This document shows positions 27,555-35,737 of a DNA stretch of 64,000 nt, in pieces. Below the pieces are notes generated by a model. The model saw only the letters and a list, made by a program, of their open reading frames with translations, made no database searches and was not told where the DNA came from. The first letter of the stretch is position 1. The number at the start of each line of letters is the position of its first letter. This DNA is from Bacteroidota bacterium (GTDB lineage: Bacteria; Bacteroidota; Bacteroidia; Bacteroidales; Dysgonomonadaceae): NCBI GenBank assembly GCA_023399295.1, contig JAEWQF010000014.1, forward strand, positions 1 through 64,000, written 5' to 3'. The position numbers and the translations under genes are program-made.

Positions 27555-28212
27555 ACTACAATCATCATTCAGGAACATGTTCCTTTCGCTCTCGCTCATC
27601 TGTCTCACCGTGGCAATACTGCTGGCACAGGTGAACAAGATGACTGCGACACCCATTGCCGAAGCAAAGGCAATGAAACTGCAGCACGCCATCCGCGAGG
27701 TGGTGCCTGCCTTCGACAACGACCCGGTGGCGGAGGCCTACCGGATGGCCGGTGACAACGGCGACTCGCTGCTGGTCTATCCTGCCAAGCAGGGTGACGA
27801 GCTGGTGGGCTTTGCGATCAACAGCTACTCCAACAACGGCTTCAGCGGCAACGTACAAGTCATGGTGGGCTTCGACATGGCGCACCGGATCGTCAACTAT
27901 GCCGTGCTGCAACATGCCGAGACACCCGGTTTGGGATCCAAGATGACGGAGTGGTTCCGCGATGCCACACAACCCTCACAGTCGGTGATCGGAAGGGATC
28001 TCTCAGAAGGATTGCTTGCAGTGACCAAGGATGGAGGTGACGTGGATGCCATCACCGCATCCACAATCACCTCACGCGCTTTTCTGGAAGCGGTGAACAG
28101 GGCCTATGCGGCCTACAACGGCAGCAGGGAGGATGTCTGGTCCGGCGCAACGACTGCAACGGAGGAGGAAACGGAAGTAACGACAAACGAAGGAGGATCC
28201 GACAATGAATAA
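27547..28212 (+). CDS. rnfG: Rnf complex subunit G (covalent flavoprotein)
   Basis: A membrane-anchored periplasmic FMN subunit, 221 residues, with one N-terminal helix (about 10-32) and a C-terminal FMN-binding domain. The flavinylation motif is usually (S/T)GAT; here it reads TAST (in VDAITASTITSRAF), with Thr173 at the FMN-ester position. The Gly-to-Ala and Ala-to-Ser changes are notable but leave the acceptor Thr in place. A Thr/Glu-rich acidic tail of about 20 residues ends the protein. It overlaps rnfD and rnfE by 8 bases each. Confidence 0.93.
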   Translation: MAKLQSSFRNMFLSLSLICLTVAILLAQVNKMTATPIAEAKAMKLQHAIREVVPAFDNDPVAEAYRMAGDNGDSLLVYPAKQGDELVGFAINSYSNNGFSGNVQVMVGFDMAHRIVNYAVLQHAETPGLGSKMTEWFRDATQPSQSVIGRDLSEGLLAVTKDGGDVDAITASTITSRAFLEAVNRAYAAYNGSREDVWSGATTATEEETEVTTNEGGSDNE

Positions 28213-28798
28213 ACAAGTGAAGATATTGGTCAACGGCATCATCAGGGAGAACCCCATCTTCGTATTGCTGCTTGGGATGTGTCCCACACTGGCCACCACC
28301 AGCTCTGCCATCAACGGGATGAGCATGGGACTGGCCACCATGTTCGTGCTGATCTGCTCCAACGCGGTGATCGCACTGTTGAAGAATGTGATCCCCGACA
28401 TGGTACGCATCCCGGCATTCATCGTAGTGATCGCCACCTTCGTGACAATCGTGGAGATGATGATGAACGCCTACGTGCCGGCGCTGGCCGACAGCCTGGG
28501 CATCTTCATCCCGCTGATCGTGGTCAACTGCATCGTGCTGGGACGTGCCGAAGCATTTGCTTCCAAGCACAGCGTGCTCTCCTCCATCTTCGACGGGGTG
28601 GGCATCGGTATGGGCTTCACCCTGGCACTCACCCTGCTGGGTGCATCACGCGAACTGCTGGGCACCGGCAAGATCTTCTCACTGGCGATTTTTCCCGACA
28701 AATTCGGGTCGTTGATTTTCGTACTGGCTCCGGGAGCCTTTATTGTGCTGGGCTACCTCATCGCGCTCTTCAACAAAATACAACACAAACAGGCTTAA
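28205..28798 (+). CDS. rnfE: Rnf complex membrane subunit E
   Basis: An integral membrane subunit homologous to RnfA/NqrD. The 197-residue protein has about six helices and family segments NGIIRENPIFVLLLGMCPTL and GRAEAFASKHS. The inverted-topology pair RnfA/RnfE holds a membrane [2Fe-2S] centre; a Cys in GMCP and one in NCIVLGR fit its ligands. Starts within the end of rnfG. Confidence 0.95.
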   Translation: MNKQVKILVNGIIRENPIFVLLLGMCPTLATTSSAINGMSMGLATMFVLICSNAVIALLKNVIPDMVRIPAFIVVIATFVTIVEMMMNAYVPALADSLGIFIPLIVVNCIVLGRAEAFASKHSVLSSIFDGVGIGMGFTLALTLLGASRELLGTGKIFSLAIFPDKFGSLIFVLAPGAFIVLGYLIALFNKIQHKQA

Positions 28799-28819
28799 CC
28801 AACAAAGAAACTTTTGATC

Positions 28820-29404
28820 ATGGAATATATCGGAATCATCATCGTAGCCATCTTTGTCAACAACGTGGTGTTGTCTCAATTCCTCGGCATCTGCCCCTTC
28901 CTGGGTGTCTCAAAGAAGGTGGACACGGCCATCGGTATGGGACTGGCCGTCACCTTCGTGCTCACCATCGCCACCATCGTCACCTTTCTGCTACAAAAAG
29001 GGATCCTCGAACCCTTTCACCTGCAGTACCTGCAGACCATCTCCTTTATCCTGGTGATCGCCGCTCTGGTGCAGATGGTGGAGATCATCCTGAAAAAAAT
29101 CTCGCCCTCACTCTACCAGGCACTGGGCGTCTTCCTGCCGTTGATCACCACCAACTGTGTCATCCTCGGTGTGGCACTGTTGGTGATCCAAAAAGAGTTC
29201 AGCCTGCTCCAGTCGGTGGTTTATGCAGTGGCAACCGCTATTGGTTATGCCATGGCGCTGGTCATCTTCTCGAGCATCCGCGAACAGCTGGCACTCACCA
29301 AAATACCGAAGGCTGTTCAGGGTATCCCGGTGGCACTGATCACTGCGGGCATCATGGCAATGGCTTTCATGGGCTTCTCCGGCATCGACCAGGTATTTAA
29401 GTAA
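28820..29404 (+). CDS. rnfA: Rnf complex membrane subunit A
   Basis: An integral membrane subunit homologous to NqrE, 194 residues and six predicted helices. The family start MEYIGIIIVAIFVNNVVLSQ and the motifs FLGICPFLGVSKK and TTNCVILGVAL contain the conserved Cys residues. The frame also has a TTG two codons earlier (28814), but the ATG at 28820 matches the family. It ends the operon; a repeat array begins three bases after the stop and no hairpin terminator is obvious. Confidence 0.95.
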   Translation: MEYIGIIIVAIFVNNVVLSQFLGICPFLGVSKKVDTAIGMGLAVTFVLTIATIVTFLLQKGILEPFHLQYLQTISFILVIAALVQMVEIILKKISPSLYQALGVFLPLITTNCVILGVALLVIQKEFSLLQSVVYAVATAIGYAMALVIFSSIREQLALTKIPKAVQGIPVALITAGIMAMAFMGFSGIDQVFK

Positions 29405-29407
29405 AAC

Positions 29408-29650
29408 GTTCGTAAGTCAATTAGTTGGTAGGTTAGTAGGTTAGTAAGTTCAAAGTTTGAAGTTTGAAGTTTGAAGTTCGGAGTTCAAAGTTTGAGGTTC
29501 AGAGTTTGAAGTTCAGAGTTCAAAGTTTGAGGTTCAGAGTTTGACGTTTGACGTTTGACGTTTAGAGTTCGGAGCTAGAGGTTCGAACTTCAGGGTTCAG
29601 AGTTCGAGGTTCGAGGTTCGGAGTTCAGAGTTCGGAGTTTGACGTTCGAA
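29408..29650. repeat. Array B: 5 octamers then 29 heptamers with GTT core
   Basis: Octamers (gttcgtaa, gtcaatta, gttggtag, gttagtag, gttagtaa) at 29408-29447 pass directly into 29 consecutive heptamers at 29448-29650, such as gttcaaa, gtttgaa, gttcaga and gtttgac. GTT opens 27 of 29 units; the other four bases vary within limits (roughly YNRN). The period never slips. The array starts immediately downstream of rnfA and reads GTT in the direction of rnf transcription. Confidence 0.85.
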
Positions 29651-29703
29651 AAGCAAGACCCTTGCATCAAAAACAATTCACCACACATAGGGATAGCCAA
29701 CTG

Positions 29704-29752
29704 CTGATTGCTGATTGCTGAAATATGAACCCTGAAAACTGATCGCTGAAAT
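29704..29752. repeat. Array B2: 7 heptamers with CTGA core
   Basis: ctgattg, ctgattg, ctgaaat, atgaacc, ctgaaaa, ctgatcg, ctgaaat: again an exact 7-bp period with a different core, 54 bases after array B. Together with array B it fills the 430-base gap before the next gene, in which no coding region is seen. Confidence 0.7.
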
Positions 29753-29835
29753 ATCTGTCCAATTGTTAAACCAAACGGGAGAAAAAATGTCATAGTGTTA
29801 AACAAATGATGTTACACCCTTTAATAATTACAGAT

Positions 29836-31110
29836 ATGAAAGCATTAAGAATCCATCTCATCCTCACAGCCATCGCACTGATGCTGACTTCCTGCTACGC
29901 AAGCCGCAGCACCTACGCTCAGGGAGGATATTACGACAATTACGACGATGGACAAGGCTACTACAACGCGTATGACGACTCCCAAAACGGGGGTGTCAGC
30001 TTCAATCTCTTCTACAACGAGCTGAGACCTCACGGCAGATGGATCAACCACAATGCGCATGGCAGGATATGGATCCCCAACGTGGGAGGCAACTTCCACC
30101 CCTATGCCACCAATGGCTACTGGGTGATGACCGACTACGGCAACACCTGGGTCTCCGACTACTCCTGGGGATGGGCACCCTTCCACTATGGCAGATGGTA
30201 CTACGATGACTTCTACGGGTGGGCCTGGGTTCCCGGCTACGAGTGGGCACCTGCCTGGGTCAGCTGGAGAAGTGGCGGCGGCTACTACGGATGGGCACCC
30301 ATGGGCCCCGGCATCCACATCAACATCAACATCAATCTGCCGGCCCGTTACTGGACTTTCCTGCCCAACAAGTACATGTACTACCGCAACATGCACCGCC
30401 ATTACAATCGTTACAGCCCGGCGATCTACAACAGGACCACCATCATCAACAACACATACATATACAACGACAACCGTTATTACAGCGGACCCAGTGCCTC
30501 CGACTACCGGCGTGAGACAGGCAGGACAGCCACGGTACGAAGACTGGAGAGCACCACAAACCGTTCCGGAAGAGCCTCTTCGCGAGTAAGCAACAGTGCG
30601 GTACAAGTCTATCGTCCCGATGCAACCACCGGCAGGTCGACCACAACCAGAGAAGCGGTCACCCCGCGCAACACCAACCGCACTGGCACAGTGGGTACCC
30701 AGAGCACAACCCGAAGCAATAGCGGAGTAAGCACACCGCAACGTAGCACCGGTACGACACGTCAGTCAACCACTGCACCTGCCAATAGAAGCACTACCAC
30801 CACCAACCGAAATGCAACGGTACGAGGTGAGAGCACTCCGACTACTACGACTACTACGAGAAGTACTCCGACTACCACACGTAGCACACCGACTACTACA
30901 CGTAACAGTAGTGCAACCCCGGAGCGCAGCAGCACGAGCAGCACACGTAACAGTTCTGCAACACAGCAGAGGAGCAGCTCCAGCAACAGAAGCAGTTCGG
31001 TAAACACGCAAAGTACAACCCGCAGCAACAACTCTACCACCCGTTCTTCATCGGGCAGTAGCACTACCAGAGAGAACAGCAGCTCCGGAAGGAGTTCCGG
31101 AAGGAGATAA
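29836..31110 (+). CDS. Lipoprotein with DUF6600-like W/Y/G-rich domain and Ser/Thr/Arg tail
   Basis: A 424-residue exported lipoprotein of unknown function. From MKALRIHLILTA the signal peptide ends in a lipobox (MLTSC, Cys near 20). Residues about 55-185 hold repeats of Trp, Tyr and Gly such as WAPFHYGRWYYDDFYGWAWV and PGYEWAPAWVSWRSGGGYY, characteristic of DUF6600. The second half is low-complexity, dominated by Ser, Thr, Arg and Asn (for example SSSNRSSSVN), presumably disordered. The Met at 29806 is rejected because the signal peptide begins at 29836. A strong terminator follows the stop. Confidence 0.75.
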   Translation: MKALRIHLILTAIALMLTSCYASRSTYAQGGYYDNYDDGQGYYNAYDDSQNGGVSFNLFYNELRPHGRWINHNAHGRIWIPNVGGNFHPYATNGYWVMTDYGNTWVSDYSWGWAPFHYGRWYYDDFYGWAWVPGYEWAPAWVSWRSGGGYYGWAPMGPGIHINININLPARYWTFLPNKYMYYRNMHRHYNRYSPAIYNRTTIINNTYIYNDNRYYSGPSASDYRRETGRTATVRRLESTTNRSGRASSRVSNSAVQVYRPDATTGRSTTTREAVTPRNTNRTGTVGTQSTTRSNSGVSTPQRSTGTTRQSTTAPANRSTTTTNRNATVRGESTPTTTTTTRSTPTTTRSTPTTTRNSSATPERSSTSSTRNSSATQQRSSSSNRSSSVNTQSTTRSNNSTTRSSSGSSTTRENSSSGRSSGRR

Positions 31111-31134
31111 AGGGTTATAGGGTGCAACAATGTC

Positions 31135-31171
31135 AGTGGCCTTCCCGAAGGGGAAGGCCACTCTTTTTTTA
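31135..31171 (+). terminator. Convergent rho-independent terminator
   Basis: A perfect 12-bp stem AGTGGCCTTCCC / GGGAAGGCCACT with a GAAG loop and a run of seven T. It lies between the lipoprotein gene and the end of aguB. Confidence 0.9.
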
Positions 31172-32047
31172 TTGATCGATCCAGCGGCGGGTCAGCCCAC
31201 CATAGGCATCGATTCGTCTGTCGCGGAAGAAGGGCCACCATCGTCGCACATTCTCCGTGCGCTGCTTGTCGATATCAACAACCTGTTCGACCTCCTCATC
31301 GGTGCCGGCCTGCCAGAGCATCTCACCCTGTGGACCACACACAAAACTGCTTCCCCAAAAGCGGATACCACCTGTCTGGGAAGATGGATCGGCTTCGCTT
31401 CCGGTGCGGTTTACCGCGATTACCGGCAGGCCATTGGCAACCGCATGTCCACGTTGAATAGTAATCCAGGCATCCCTTTGTCTTTGTTGCTCATCATGGT
31501 TGTCTGACGACTCCCATCCGATGGCGGTGGGATAGATCAACAGTTCGGCACCCGCCAGCGCCATCAGCCGGGCAGCCTCCGGGTACCACTGATCCCAGCA
31601 TACCAGCACGCCAAGACGTCCCACTGAGGTATCGATGGGTTGAAATCCTAGGTCACCCGGGGTAAAGTAAAATTTCTCATAATAAGCCGGATCATCGGGG
31701 ATATGCATCTTCCGATAGAGACCTGCAATTGAACCATCCTTTTCTAAGACCACAGCCGTGTTGTGATAGAGGCCGGCAGCACGTTTTTCAAAAAGTGATA
31801 GCACAAGCACCACCTGCAATTCTGCCGCCAGTTTCCCAAACCGGTTGGTGGAAGGACCGGGGATTGTCTCAGCCTGGTCGAACAGGTTTGTCTCTTCTGT
31901 CTGACAGAAATAGAGACCGTTGTGCAACTCCTCCAAAACGATCAGCTCCGCACCCCGAGCGGCAAGGTTTCTGATCTTCGACTCCAGCCGGCAGACATTC
32001 TCCTCCCAATTGCCGCTGTTCGCCTGTTGAATGATTCCTGTCTTCAT
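31169..32047 (-). CDS. aguB: N-carbamoylputrescine amidase
   Basis: A nitrilase-superfamily enzyme that hydrolyses N-carbamoylputrescine to putrescine. The 292-residue protein shows the Glu-Lys-Cys triad: Glu in LIVLEELHNG, Lys in YRKMHIPDDP and Cys in GVLVCWDQWYPEAARL. It also has the family segment HDEQQRQRDAWITIQRGHA. It belongs with agmatine deiminase (aguA), which is 320 bases upstream on the same strand but separated by a repeat array. Together they convert agmatine to putrescine. Confidence 0.93.
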   Translation of the reverse strand: MKTGIIQQANSGNWEENVCRLESKIRNLAARGAELIVLEELHNGLYFCQTEETNLFDQAETIPGPSTNRFGKLAAELQVVLVLSLFEKRAAGLYHNTAVVLEKDGSIAGLYRKMHIPDDPAYYEKFYFTPGDLGFQPIDTSVGRLGVLVCWDQWYPEAARLMALAGAELLIYPTAIGWESSDNHDEQQRQRDAWITIQRGHAVANGLPVIAVNRTGSEADPSSQTGGIRFWGSSFVCGPQGEMLWQAGTDEEVEQVVDIDKQRTENVRRWWPFFRDRRIDAYGGLTRRWIDQ

Positions 32048-32065
32048 CTCTGTTGGTTTGAGAAC

Positions 32066-32196
32066 GTTTGTATGTTAGTAGGTTAGTAAGTTGGTAAGTT
32101 TGTACGTTTGTAGTTTATAGTTTATAGTTTGTAGTTTGTAGTTTGTAGTTTATAGTTTGTAGTTTGTAGTTTGTAGTTTGTAGTTCGATGTTCAAG
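32066..32196. repeat. Array C1: 5 octamers then 13 heptamers, GTT core
   Basis: gtttgtat, gttagtag, gttagtaa, gttggtaa, gtttgtac (32066-32105), then 13 heptamers at 32106-32196, mainly gtttgta and gtttata, ending gttcgat, gttcaag. The octamer-to-heptamer order is the same as in array B although the sequences are not copies. Confidence 0.85.
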
Positions 32197-32210
32197 GGAT
32201 CAGGAATCTT

Positions 32211-32392
32211 GAACCGTGAACTATGAACTTTGAACTTTGAACTTTGAACCGTGAACTATGAACTACGAACTATGAACCGTGAACCGTGAACCGTGAACTA
32301 AGAACTTTGAACCTTGAACTATGAACTACGAACCGTGAACTATAAACTATGAACCGTGAACTATAAACTATGAACTATGAACCGTGAACTTA
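32211..32392. repeat. Array C2: 26 heptamers, AAC core (inverted relative to C1)
   Basis: Units such as gaaccgt, gaactat, gaacttt and gaactac run without slippage. On the minus strand they read NNNGTTC. The last 25 bases are coding: they give the final residues (FTVHSS) and the TAG stop of aguA. With C1 this fills the aguA-aguB gap, and the opposite polarity of C1 and C2 would allow long imperfect hairpins. Confidence 0.85.
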
Positions 32393-33426
32393 CTGTTTAT
32401 GTTCAACGAACCCTTCGGCAACTGCATCGTAATGCAGTGCAACGAGCCATGCTGCCGAATCAGGGGGGTGCAATCCACGCCGACAACTTCCCTGTCGGAG
32501 AACGCCAGTTGCAGTTGACGACGTGCCATCTCATCTTTGCTGGTACCATAAAATGGAATCAGCACCGCATCGTTCAGGATCAGAAAGTTGGCATAGGTTG
32601 CCGGCAGACGTTGCCCCTCATCATCATATACGGCATCCGCCATGGGCAGGGGAATGAGCCGGTAAGGATCACCTGAGCTTGTCACAAAAGTCTGCAACTC
32701 CTGCTCCATCGCCCTGAGTGCCTCATGATGGGCGTCGTGCGCATCGTCACATTGCACATAAGCAATGGTATCTGTCGCACAGAAGCGGGCCAGCGTATCT
32801 ACATGGCTGTCGGTATCATCACCTGCCAGGTAGCCATTGTTGAGCCAGAGCACCCTGTCGACGCCCAGCATCTCTTTCAGTGCACCTTCTATCTCCTGCT
32901 GTGTCATGGGCTGGTTGCGATTGGGTGCCAGCAGACAGGCCGAGGTGGTGAGGAGCGTGCCTTCGCCGTCCGACTCCAGGGAGCCCCCCTCCAGGATGAA
33001 GTTGAGCCGGTTGCAGTAGGTAGCCGAAGCATCAAAAATCCCACTCTCAAACAGCTGTCGGGTGATCTGGTTGTCCCTGTCGGCAGCGAACTTGAGTCCC
33101 CAGCCATTGAACCCGAAATCGGCCACCACCGGGGTGCGGTCCTGAAAAAGGGTGATGGGTCCGTGATCGCGTGTCCAGGTGTCGTTTGAGGCGATCTCTA
33201 CAACAAACAGGTTGCGCTGTTCCTCCTCTGAGAAAAATGGGGTCACATCCTCCCCCGGAGGTACCACCACCAATAGTTTTTCGCGTTGCAGGATCGCTTT
33301 TGAGATGGCCACATAGCAGTTTGTCACCTCCTCCAGCATGGGCGCCCAGTCGCTGTCACGATGGGGCCAGGTGAGCATCACACCCTCCTGTGGGTACCAC
33401 TCCGCGGGGAGTCTCAGAGTCGACAT
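32368..33426 (-). CDS. aguA: Agmatine deiminase
   Basis: Converts agmatine to N-carbamoylputrescine and ammonia. The 352-residue protein has family motifs EWYPQEGVMLTWPHRDSDW, NDTWTRDHGPI and DTDSHVDTLARF, and the catalytic Cys in GSLHCITMQLP. The last six to eight residues are encoded by a heptamer array that also supplies the stop codon, so the natural C-terminus may once have been different. It follows lpxA by 2 bases, an unusual operon partner, and its functional mate aguB lies beyond the array. Confidence 0.94.
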   Translation of the reverse strand: MSTLRLPAEWYPQEGVMLTWPHRDSDWAPMLEEVTNCYVAISKAILQREKLLVVVPPGEDVTPFFSEEEQRNLFVVEIASNDTWTRDHGPITLFQDRTPVVADFGFNGWGLKFAADRDNQITRQLFESGIFDASATYCNRLNFILEGGSLESDGEGTLLTTSACLLAPNRNQPMTQQEIEGALKEMLGVDRVLWLNNGYLAGDDTDSHVDTLARFCATDTIAYVQCDDAHDAHHEALRAMEQELQTFVTSSGDPYRLIPLPMADAVYDDEGQRLPATYANFLILNDAVLIPFYGTSKDEMARRQLQLAFSDREVVGVDCTPLIRQHGSLHCITMQLPKGSLNINSKFTVHSS

Positions 33427-33428
33427 GA

Positions 33429-34217
33429 TCAGCCCTCCATGTTGCTGCGTACGATGCCGCGGCTCGAGGAACGAACGAAGTTGAGGATCAGCTCACGATC
33501 ATCCGTTGCAGGGAGATCCTGCTCGATGCGCTCAACGGCTTGTGAGATGTTGTAACCGGAGGTATAAAGTGTCCGATAGATCTCCTGGATGCCGTTGATC
33601 CGCTCACTGGTAAAACCCCTGCGTCGCAACCCAACAATGTTGAGCCCCACGTAGGAGATCGGCTCGCGACCCACCATCACGAAAGGAGGAATATCCTTGG
33701 CGATCTTTGAACCACCCTGTACCATCACGTGGGGTCCGATCTTGGTGAACTGATGTGCCAGCGAACCGCCGCTCACGATGGCATAGTCGTCGATCTCGAT
33801 CTCACCGGCCAGTTGTGTGGTGTTGCCCAGAATCACATAGTCTTTTAGTTCACAGTCGTGTGCCACATGACTGTATGCCATGATCAGACAGTGGTTGCCC
33901 ACCTTGGTGTATCCCTTGGAGGCGGTGCCCCTGTTCACGGTGGCACACTCACGAATGGTGGTATTGTCACCTATGATGGCTGTGGTCTCCTCTCCCTGGA
34001 ACTTCAGATCCTGCGGGATGCCGGCAATGGTGGCGTGGGGGAAGATGATACAATTTTTACCAATGCGGGCTCCAGAGAGAATGGTTGCCTGCGTCATCAC
34101 ACGTGTGCCATCGCCAATCTCTGTATTGGCGTCGATGTAGGCAAAGGGTTCAACGATCACGTTTTCTCCCAGTTTGGCTTCAGGGTGTACAAAAGCCATC
34201 GATGATATGCTACTCAT
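33429..34217 (-). CDS. lpxA: UDP-N-acetylglucosamine O-acyltransferase
   Basis: First step of lipid A synthesis: acyl transfer from ACP to UDP-GlcNAc. The 262-residue chain is a left-handed beta-helix of hexapeptide repeats (IGDGTRVM, IGKNCIIF, LGNTTQL) with the catalytic His in MAYSHVAHDCEL and a C-terminal helical domain. An internal Met (MAFVHPEAKLG) is an alternative start. It lies 21 bases after lpxC/fabZ and 2 bases before aguA. Confidence 0.95.
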   Translation of the reverse strand: MSSISSMAFVHPEAKLGENVIVEPFAYIDANTEIGDGTRVMTQATILSGARIGKNCIIFPHATIAGIPQDLKFQGEETTAIIGDNTTIRECATVNRGTASKGYTKVGNHCLIMAYSHVAHDCELKDYVILGNTTQLAGEIEIDDYAIVSGGSLAHQFTKIGPHVMVQGGSKIAKDIPPFVMVGREPISYVGLNIVGLRRRGFTSERINGIQEIYRTLYTSGYNISQAVERIEQDLPATDDRELILNFVRSSSRGIVRSNMEG

Positions 34218-34238
34218 AAAAGTATCTTTCGGTTGATT

Positions 34239-35621
34239 CTATTTGTTTTTGATGATCTGTGCGGTGAAATCGGCTTCTGAAACGACCTTGTCACCGATGA
34301 AGGCCAGGCCACGCATGGTGGCGATGCCCCTGCGCATCTCGGAAGTGAGCTCCACACGGAAGAGGATGGTGTCGCCCGGCACCACCTTGTGGCGGAACTT
34401 CACATTGTCGATCTTCAGGAAATAGGTGGAGTATCTTTCCGGTTCGTCCAGCTTTGCCAGCACCAACAGTCCACCGGTCTGCGCCATCGCCTCCACCTGC
34501 AGGACGCCCGGCATCACCGGTTCCTGCGGGAAGTGACCGGTGAAATAGGGTTCGTTGGTGGTGATGTTCTTGACCCCCACAATGAAGGTGTCGGTCATCT
34601 GGATCACCTTGTCCACCATCAGAAAGGGATAACGGTGTGGAAGCAACTCCCGGATGCGGTTGTTGTCCATCACCGGATCGGCTTTCAAATCATACACCGG
34701 TGGTTGCACCTCGTTCAATTTGATGTCTTTACGGATCATCCGCGCCAACTGGTTGTTGATCTTGTGTCCGGGCTTGTGGGCAATCAGACGGCCCTTGATC
34801 GGCTTGCCGATCAGCGACATGTCGCCAATGATGTCGAGCAGCTTGTGGCGTGCCGGTTCATTGGGGAACGCAAGCTTGCGATGGTTCAGGTATCCCAGCT
34901 CCTCGGCGTTGTGGTGTGGCACCCCCAACTCATCGGCAATGTCATCCAGCTCCTTCTGTGTGAGCTTCTTCTCATAAATCACGATGGCGTTGTCGAGGTT
35001 ACCCCCCTTGATCAGCCCTGCTTTCCTCAGCTGCTCTATCTCGCGCACAAAGACAAAGGTGCGGCAGGCGGCGATCTCGCTCTCAAAATTGGTCACCGAA
35101 TCCATGGTGGCCGACTGGTTGGGTATGTAATGTGAGTCGAACTCGATGAAGGAGTTGATGCAGAAGGCATCATCCGGGAGCAGTGTCAGCTTGGAGCCGG
35201 TTTCGGGGTCGTACACCTCCATCTTGTTGCGTACGATGTAGTAGTCCTTGTCTTTATCCTGCTCCACGATGCCTACTTTATGTATTTCCCGCACATACGC
35301 GATGGCACTGCCATCGAGGATTGGAAATTCGGAGGCATTCACGTCGATCAGACAGTTGTCGATGCCCAGCGCATAGAGTGCCGAAAAGCCGTGTTCAATG
35401 GTGCTCACCGTGACATTGCCTTTGCCAAGTACCGTTCCACGTTGCGTGTTGACCACATGCTCAGCCAGTGCTTCAATCACCGGTTGATCATCCAGATCAA
35501 CCCGTCGAATTTTGTAGCCATGATCAACCGGTGCAGGGTTGAAGGTGACCACGATGTCAAGACCGGTGTGGAGTCCGATGCCCTGAAGGGTGAAGCTGTT
35601 TTGCAATGTTCTCTGTTTCAC
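34239..35621 (-). CDS. lpxC-fabZ: Bifunctional LpxC deacetylase / FabZ dehydratase fusion
   Basis: An N-terminal UDP-3-O-acyl-GlcNAc deacetylase (about 1-300) is fused to a 3-hydroxyacyl-ACP dehydratase (about 310-460), a Bacteroidota trademark. LpxC zinc and catalytic residues appear in STIEHGFSALYALGID, HKLLDIIGDMSLIG and HKPGHKINNQL. FabZ shows LLPHRYPFLMVDKV and TGHFPQEPVMPGVLQVEAMA. The frame reaches a TTG at 35630, but the family begins at about VKQRTLQNSF, so the GTG at 35621 is taken as start. It joins lipid A and fatty acid synthesis at their shared substrate. Confidence 0.94.
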   Translation of the reverse strand: MKQRTLQNSFTLQGIGLHTGLDIVVTFNPAPVDHGYKIRRVDLDDQPVIEALAEHVVNTQRGTVLGKGNVTVSTIEHGFSALYALGIDNCLIDVNASEFPILDGSAIAYVREIHKVGIVEQDKDKDYYIVRNKMEVYDPETGSKLTLLPDDAFCINSFIEFDSHYIPNQSATMDSVTNFESEIAACRTFVFVREIEQLRKAGLIKGGNLDNAIVIYEKKLTQKELDDIADELGVPHHNAEELGYLNHRKLAFPNEPARHKLLDIIGDMSLIGKPIKGRLIAHKPGHKINNQLARMIRKDIKLNEVQPPVYDLKADPVMDNNRIRELLPHRYPFLMVDKVIQMTDTFIVGVKNITTNEPYFTGHFPQEPVMPGVLQVEAMAQTGGLLVLAKLDEPERYSTYFLKIDNVKFRHKVVPGDTILFRVELTSEMRRGIATMRGLAFIGDKVVSEADFTAQIIKNK

Positions 35622-35737
35622 TGTATCCAATTTTAATTACACATTATCGGGTTATGTGTGCAAAGATACAACCAAAAGCAGGAATTCCTGCTCTTTGGTC
35701 GCAAATGTTTGCGATCGGAGCAAACGATGCAGGGCGC

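Noticed and set aside
32066..32392. CRISPR array
   Set aside because: The period is 7 or 8 bases with no spacer of 25-40 bases and no cas genes, so it is not CRISPR.
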